The notes below the pieces were generated by a model. The model was not told where the DNA came from, searched no databases, and was given only the letters and a program-made list of their open reading frames with translations. A DNA stretch of 64,000 nt from Apodospora peruviana (taxonomy: Eukaryota > Ascomycota > Sordariomycetes > Sordariales > Lasiosphaeriaceae): positions 6,200,001 to 6,264,000 of the forward strand of contig JAUEDM010000001.1 in assembly GCA_033439685.1 (NCBI GenBank). The letters run 5' to 3'. This document shows positions 57,741 to 64,000 of the stretch, in pieces; position 1 is the stretch's first letter; every line of letters begins with the position of its first letter. A program made the translations under genes and the position numbers.

Positions 57741-60700
57741 ATGTCTGAGGCCGGAGAGAGGTGATTGCTTTGAACCCTATTCCGTCCACCAGAAACCTTA
57801 AAAGTCCAATCGCGGCCGCCTACGAACGACTCGTACCACTCGCAATTCGACCATCCTGTTTCCATTCATCACTCCTGGTGCCCGACAGCTCTCGACAACA
57901 TAATAGCCGCTAACATTTCCAACTCTAGTTCGCATCGACGGTCCAAGTCCGCCGCCCTGTCTCTCCTGAGGCGCAAAGGGACTGGCGAGGACGAGAACAA
58001 CTCCGACGACGGAAGCCAGGCAGCCTATGCCGCTGCAACGACTGCTACATCACAAGCGACCCTCGCAACCGCCCATCAACACCAGGGCAAAGGTCACAGC
58101 TCTAAGATGTCCACTGCTGGGAGCATCATGAGCCGTGCGCCCTCATACCAGCCCCCGTCCGTGGGCGGATCCAAGTCCGCCACCAATCTGACCGATAAAG
58201 GAGTCTCCCTCGAGTCCTCAGTCAAGAAATTCCGTATCGTGGAGGCCTTACGCAATGGCAATACTGCCTCGATATCCAAAGTCATACGCGAGACTGCTGA
58301 GAATGGGCCTCGCGCTAGCACATCGTCCATCTCAACTCAGTCGGGTATCCTCGACGACACTACAATCCTCCATCTGGCCATTCAATGCGCCGAGCAGCCG
58401 GTCGTCGAGTACGTCTTGTCTGACGGAGTCGGTTCCCTAGACATCAATGCGCGCGACAAGGACGGGAACACTCCACTCCACATTGCCGCGGCGCAAGGCC
58501 GGAGCCAAGTCGTCCGTCTCCTCCTCGAGCAAAAGGAAATCAACGATGCCATTGCGAACCACCAGGGCCGACTTCCGATTGACCTTGCTCGGAACCCCGA
58601 GATATTCCAGCAGCTGCAACTTTCCAGGTCACTGTTTGCCGAAAGCAAGGTCAGACAGGTCCAGGATCTTATCCTCCATGGCGACTTTAAGATTCTGGAG
58701 CTGGTTCTGGAGGAACCGAGATTCAAGACGGTACTGGACATTAACAGTACAGAATTCGCCTCGGATCCGGTCACAGTCCAAGCAGGCGGCACTCTGCTCC
58801 ACGAAGCGGCACGCCGCAAGAATACCAAACTAATCCAAGTTCTTCTGTTGCACGGCGCCGACCCTTTTCGACGTGATCGCAAGGGCAAGCTACCGCAGGA
58901 CGTCACCAAGGACGAAATCACTCGCGCCATGCTAAAGAAGTCACCGGCGGCTGTGGCAGCCCAGAGAGGCATTCAGGAAAAGGCTGTTCTGGGCTCCACT
59001 TCTCAGGGCGCGACCACCTCGACGCCCGGGGATCCTCTCGCCGGGAGGGAAGCACGCGAAATGAAAGGTTACCTGAAAAAGTGGACAAACTACAGGAAAG
59101 GCTACCAACTCCGCTGGTTCGTTCTCGAAGACGGAGTCTTGAGCTACTACAAACACCAGGATGATGCCGGTTCTGCCTGCCGTGGCGCCATCAACATGCG
59201 CATTGCCAAGCTGCACATGAGTGCCGACGAGAAGACAAAGTTTGAGATTATAGGGAAATCATCAGTCAAGTATACTCTGAAGGCAAACCACGAAGTGGAG
59301 GCAAAGCGATGGTTCTGGGCTCTCAACAACTCGATCCAATGGACTAAAGATCAGGCAAAGGAGGAAGAGAAGCAGCGGAGTCGCAATGCTGAGATGTTGA
59401 AGCAAGCCAAGGCCGAGCACTCTCAAAGCGTCTCCGAGCCCGCGAGCGAGAATGCCAGTCTTGCGGAACCAAAGCGAAGTAGCTTTCAGCTCTCTCGCCT
59501 GCACTCGTCGAATAAGATGTCCAACAAGATCTCATTCACTGGTGCTAGCACTGTCGGTAGTAACGACGATGACGACTTTGCGGACGCAGGCACGGACGCG
59601 GACAGGGCCGAACGAAACGGCGAAGGCGTCGATGACGACGACGATGAGTACGGCGAAGGTTCAAGTGGGCAGGATGCTCCAGTCGCCAATAAGGATGCCT
59701 TCAACATCACGGCTCAGTCCGCACGACTGCAATTAGACACAATGGCCCAGGTTACCTCAGCACTCCTTTCAGAGGCTGCCAAGAATCCCAACCTTGCCTT
59801 GTCAGACCCCAAGTCCTCACAAGCTCTAACGACGTACGATGCAGCGATTCGCTCACTTACCGGACTTATTGGTGATCTTCTCCGAATCTCCAGAGATCGC
59901 GATGCTTACTGGCAGTATCGGCTTGACCGTGAAAGCGAGATGCGGCGAATGTGGGAGGAGAGCATGGCTCAGGTTGCCAAGGAACAGGAGGCCCTAGAAG
60001 CCCGTGTTGGTGAAGCGGAAATGAAGAGGAGGCTGACCAAGAGGATCCTTAAGGAGGCCATTGGAAACGGCATGCTCGATGAGAACCAAGGACCTCTTTC
60101 GCCGGCCGCTGCTGCCTCGGCCGATGTCAAAGAAGCACCAGAGATTGACGGTATGGCACCGCAATCGCCGGCCCTGAGCATAAGTCGCCGCCAGACCGTG
60201 ATTGCTCAAGTTGCTGAGATCTCATCCGACTCAGAGACGGACGAGGAAGAATTCTTCGATGCAGTCGACGCTGGAGAAGTTGAAGTCTCAGAGCTCCCTC
60301 CATCCGAGGTTGCACCGTCTCAGAATGAGAATCAACTGGTTATTTCGGACTCGTATGATCTGAGCAGCTCATTCAAAGGCTACGAGAACGGTATTCGGAC
60401 CAGGTTGAAGATGGATGCGGATGACCGGCCCAAGATTTCTCTCTGGGTATGTATTGAAGTCTCGAATCTGGTCCAGCTTAGATGTTTGCTGATTTTGTGA
60501 TTGAAATAGGGCATCTTGAAATCCATGATTGGCAAGGACATGACCAAGATGACGCTCCCGGTGTCCTTTAATGAGCCCACGTCGCTGCTTTATCGCTGTG
60601 GCGAGGATATGGAATACGCAGATCTCCTGGACCTCGCCGCTGACAGGACCGATTCTATTGAGCGCCTGCTCTACGTCGGCGCATTCGCTGCCAGTGAATA

Positions 60701-61688
60701 CGCATCCACCATTGGACGCGTCGCCAAGCCATTCAACCCCTTGCTAGGTGAGACCTTTGAGTACGTCAGGCCGGACAAGAATTACCGCTTCTTCATCGAG
60801 CAAGTCAGTCATCATCCGCCAATCGGTGCAGCATGGGCTGAGTCTCCCAAGTGGACGTACTATGGAGAATCGGCAGTCAAATCCAAGTTCTACGGCAGGT
60901 CTTTTGATATCAATCCCCTGGGCACTTGGTTCCTCAAGCTCAGGCCGACGGCTGGCGGAAAGGAAGACTTTTATACCTGGAAGAAAGTCACGTCGTCGGT
61001 GGTCGGCATTATCACAGGCAACCCGGTGGTGGATAACTACGGACCGATGGAGATCAAGAACTGGACGACGGGCGAGGTGTGCCACATTGAATTCAAGCCA
61101 CGTGGATGGAAGGCTTCCAGCGCGTACCAGATCACTGGTAAGATTGTCGATGCCAACGGCCGGGTGCGTGTCAGCATGGGCGGGCGGTGGAACTCGAAAT
61201 TGTACGCTCGGCTCACTCCTGGGTATGAGGCGACTGTGGAAGAGCCGGCGGATAGCGAGTCTATCCACCGCGGTAGCATCCACGACCAGACCCGCGCGTT
61301 CTTGATCTGGCAGGCGAACCCCCGCCCTACGGGTATCCCGTTTAACTTGACACCGTTTGTGCTCACGTTTAACCATATCGACGACAAACTCAAGCCATGG
61401 CTGCCGCCGACTGACTCGCGCCTACGACCGGATCAGCGCGCCATGGAGGATGGTGAATATGATTTGGCGGCGACGGAGAAGAACAGGCTCGAGGAGGCGC
61501 AGCGAGCAAGGAGGAGGGAGCGTGAGGCTAGGGGTGAGGAATTCGTGCCAGCTTGGTTCACGAAGGCCAGGTGTGAGATCACGGGAGAGGAGTATTGGAA
61601 GTTTAATGGGAAGTATTGGGAACAGCGTGCAAAGGCTGGGCCTGATGGCGATCCACATGTGTGGGATGGGCTGGAGAGGGTTTTCTGA
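57741..61688 (+). CDS. Oxysterol-binding protein, ankyrin-PH-FFAT-ORD type (Osh1/Osh2-like)
   Basis: Three exons, 57741-57760, 57929-60446 and 60510-61688, encode 1,238 residues, the size of Osh1/Osh2. Exon 1 gives only MSEAGE plus two bases; its donor GTGATT is weak, so the start is the least certain part (ATG 58107 is a fallback). Domains in order: a Ser/Ala-rich lead; ankyrin repeats about 148-338 (DGNTPLHIAAAQGRSQVVRL, GTLLHEAARRKNTKLIQVLL); PH domain about 385-480 (KGYLKKWTNYRKGYQLRWFV); acidic patch; FFAT-type motif EFFDA at 781-785 in an acidic context, for binding ER VAP proteins; and the sterol/phosphoinositide-exchange domain 847-1238 with signature EQVSHHPP at 943-950. By family it moves sterol or PI4P at ER contact sites. 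It shares a promoter region with the thioesterase gene. Confidence 0.94.
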
Positions 61689-63015
61689 GAGGAATGCGTG
61701 TGTGGTGTTTGGATACGTACGGGTATTCTGTTTTTAGAGCGGAAATCGAGATGAGTGGTGGTTTGTGTGTGTGTGTGTTCTCTTGGGATGGAGGCCAAAA
61801 GCAGGTAAGGAAGAATGGATGAATCTGGCAAGGTTTAGGGGATCGATTGATGCTCCTGTCCTATACAATCAAGCAAGCAAGCATAAAGCAGTGCCAAAAG
61901 AAGCAGTAGGCAGTAATGCAGCGTTATTGGTTATATTTATAATTATAAGCCAGCCCGACTCTTGCCTCCTAACACAGAACCTTGATCAACTCCATGATAT
62001 CATGTCCTTGGTAGGCAATCCGGTAGATAGGTGGTAAATAATTCTGTGTCTAAGACTCGACTCAGCGGGTACTGCAGCATTTTGGCAAGTTTCCATATTC
62101 TGCCCTCGGCCAAGACCTCGACTATGGGATAGGGATCCCTTCGTGTCTAGACGTGGTAAACGTGGCACCAGTGTTGCTCTACCATGGAGTTCACCAACGT
62201 CAAGACGCGTGTACCTGACACACCTGGTGTTAAGTATCGCCCAACAGAGACTTGGCGTCTTGCAGAACTGCCCCTTTGAGACATGATGCCCACCATACGC
62301 ACTTAAACACCAGAAATATGCAAGCCGAGTACGGGTTAGCCAGGGGAAGAATTGATTGATCTGAATAGCTATGATATACGGATAGATGTATTTCTGACCA
62401 CTAAGGCCGCTGCAGGATGTGTTGATCTACCCGTTTAACATTATGTAATAGCATTGATGAGAGACATCGAGCGAGGTGAAAAGGCAATTTATGAGGAAGA
62501 AAAATGACGAAAGACAACCAAAGCCTCAGGCACGGGAAAAATCTGGGGGATGTGTGGTGGGTGAAAGTGACGATCGGGACCTGCTGCTGCGACCCCCCCA
62601 CCATGACCCTTGTCTCTCACTCGGTAGCTGTCACCAACTAACTTGCTGAGGAAAGGTGTGGCGGCCGCCCAGCGAATCAGGGTCGAGTGAGGGTAGGAGC
62701 TTGTTCGACACGATGCGGAAGGCTGGGGTGGCAAGAGCTCCCAGTGGTTTCCTGGTGAGTGGACTGAGTGAGTGGCTGCTGCCAACGGAAAGGACCTCAA
62801 TTTCCACGACAAACGAACGGACGCTGGCGGATGGCTCAGCAATAAATAAATACAGATCCCCAACCTAACCAAGCCTGTGCTTGCGCATCCCTCGTCCAGT
62901 TTTCTTCTTGCAGTTCTCCTCAATTCTACCTACCGCTATATCCTACATACGGAATACTTGCGAACTTTACCTAGACACCTAAACCGTTAACTACCTCGCA
63001 CCAATCAATCCCATA
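61689..63015. other. Intergenic region before the CFEM gene
   Basis: Holds the OSBP 3' end with a (TG)7 run at 61764-61778, and the CFEM promoter. AATAAATAAATA at 62842-62853 may be a TATA-like element about 165 bases before the CFEM ATG. No gene seen. Confidence 0.5.
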
Positions 63016-63689
63016 ATGAAGCTCTCGCTCATCCTTGCTGCCGCTGGTGCTGGTGTCATCATGGCACAGGACCTCTCGGGCCAGCCAGCCTGCGCTGTAC
63101 GTTGAATCCACCGTCAAGACGTGCGACGGAAGTCACTTCTCTACAGTTCAACTAACTTGTTGGTAATTAGACCGGGTGCCTCGTCGCAGCCATTAGCTCT
63201 GCAGGCTGCAAGCCTTCCGACCTTGGCTGCCAGTGCGGACCGACGCAGTCGGCCATCATCAGCAACGCGGTGCCCTGCCTGCTCGCCAGCTGCACCGCGC
63301 CAGGAGACCTCGGCCAGGCCCAGACCGCCGGCGAGGCTAAGTGCTCTAAATATTTCGCGACGGCGACCCTCTCGAACCAGTTGAGCTCCATCACGTCCGT
63401 CCTGAGCTCCATCAAGTCCGAAGCCAGCAGCATCATTAGCATCAGCATCATCAGCAGCGACGTGTCCAGCAGCGACGTGTCGACTGTTACCTCGACCGTG
63501 GTGTCGACGTCGTCCGGGTCGGCCGATTCGACTGTCACCACCACCAGCACCAGCGTTACGGGCACCACTCCTGCCACGACAACCTCGTCGACGACGACGT
63601 CGGTCAGCTCTGCCGGTGCTGCTGCGACTCATCTTGCTCTGGGCGCTGGTGCGCTGGCGGCCTTCTTTGGCGCGGTTGTTGCTCTATAA
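63016..63689 (+). CDS. CFEM-domain, probably GPI-anchored cell-wall protein
   Basis: Two exons, 63016-63096 and 63171-63689, encode 199 residues. A signal peptide spans residues 1-17 (cut before QDLSG). The CFEM domain, about 20-90, has all eight cysteines (26, 30, 40, 47, 49, 63, 68, 85) and Asp44 in CKPSDLGCQC. In characterised CFEM proteins that aspartate is the axial haem-iron ligand. A Ser/Thr-rich stalk, likely O-glycosylated, covers about 105-175 (TVTTTSTSVTGTTPATTTSS). The C-terminus is a hydrophobic tail (HLALGAGALAAFFGAVVAL) preceded by small residues (SSAGAA), fitting GPI attachment. The product should be on the plasma membrane or wall, in haem/iron capture, adhesion or host contact; which one cannot be told. 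The intron (63097-63170) has an ACTAAC branch site. Confidence 0.93.
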
Positions 63690-64000
63690 GGGGTTGTGAT
63701 TGGTGATGGTGTTTTAGGCTGGCAATATCTCCCTGGACAGGACCGATGGTTGCTCTCCTTCTCGGTCTGTTGGGGATGTGCAAAATTTTGCTCGGGGACA
63801 AAAACAAAACACTGGAGAGGATTAGTTGTTTGATCGTGAAATACTTTGCCGGTTGTTCGGTGATAATAGTTAATAACTTGGGGTGTGTACATGTGAGAGA
63901 ATAGGACGTCAAGTCGCTTCTCAAGTTTTCGTATGAAGAAAATACCTATCTCGCAGTCAATTGGTGATTCGATTTCTGCGGTTGCGTCTCCAACTTCTGG
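63690..64000. other. 3' flank of the CFEM gene to window edge
   Basis: AT-rich sequence, probably 3' UTR and spacer. No frame running off the right edge looks coding on either strand. Confidence 0.5.

Noticed and set aside
1..64000. Biosynthetic cluster, CRISPR array, operon-like unit or novel defence system
   Set aside because: Genes are unrelated housekeeping and cell-biology genes on mixed strands, with no direct-repeat array, backbone synthase or clustered accessory genes.

Overview
This is 64 kb of nuclear DNA from a filamentous ascomycete (Pezizomycotina, most likely Sordariomycetes). The evidence is short spliceosomal introns (mostly 50-110 nt, GT(A/G)NGT donors, CT(A/G)AC branch sites, YAG acceptors), one gene per transcript on both strands, and fungal-type proteins: a Zn(II)2Cys6 regulator, a CFEM GPI-anchored protein, a fused ARG5,6 enzyme and a 2,413-residue myosin II. 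The order within Sordariomycetes is inferred. Fifteen complete protein genes and one edge-truncated gene can be supported. I placed exon boundaries by reading splice signals and checking that every junction keeps the frame.

Layout: 1-337 (-) 5' end of a probable lipoyl synthase gene that runs off the left edge. 1967-2976 (+) synaptobrevin (SNC1-like v-SNARE). 4525-7223 (+) mitochondrial ARG5,6. 8401-9409 (+) quinolinate phosphoribosyltransferase. 10135-11539 (-) IPI3-like WD40 ribosome-assembly factor. 13716-15977 (+) unrecognised Ser/Pro-rich protein. 16813-19819 (+) Zn2Cys6 transcription factor. 19820-27288 a 7.5 kb interval with no gene I can support. 27289-28992 (+) two-RRM protein of the Whi3/Scw1 family. 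31448-32587 (-) short-chain dehydrogenase. 34292-35587 (+) aspartate-semialdehyde dehydrogenase. 37934-40510 (+) F-BAR/RhoGAP protein. 41681-49041 (-) myosin II heavy chain. 50135-54013 (+) Red1/ZFC3H1-type zinc-finger protein. 55167-56267 (-) acyl-CoA thioesterase. 57741-61688 (+) ankyrin-PH-FFAT-OSBP sterol-binding protein. 63016-63689 (+) CFEM protein.

The genes are mostly independent housekeeping or cell-biology genes; there is no secondary-metabolite cluster and no operon-like unit. Loose themes are amino-acid and cofactor metabolism (arginine, aspartate-derived amino acids, NAD, lipoate) and polarity, cytokinesis and membrane traffic (v-SNARE, RhoGAP, myosin II, OSBP). Two divergent pairs share promoters: myosin II/Red1-like and thioesterase/OSBP. 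The aspartate-semialdehyde dehydrogenase promoter carries a perfect CPC1/Gcn4 site next to a TATA box.

I found no tRNA, rRNA, CRISPR array, intact transposon or clear candidate for an undescribed system. The points most worth checking are the 7.5 kb gene-free stretch, a dispersed TACCTAGGTA palindrome confined to spacers, long G-runs flanking the aspartate-semialdehyde dehydrogenase gene, and the unrecognised 753-residue protein.
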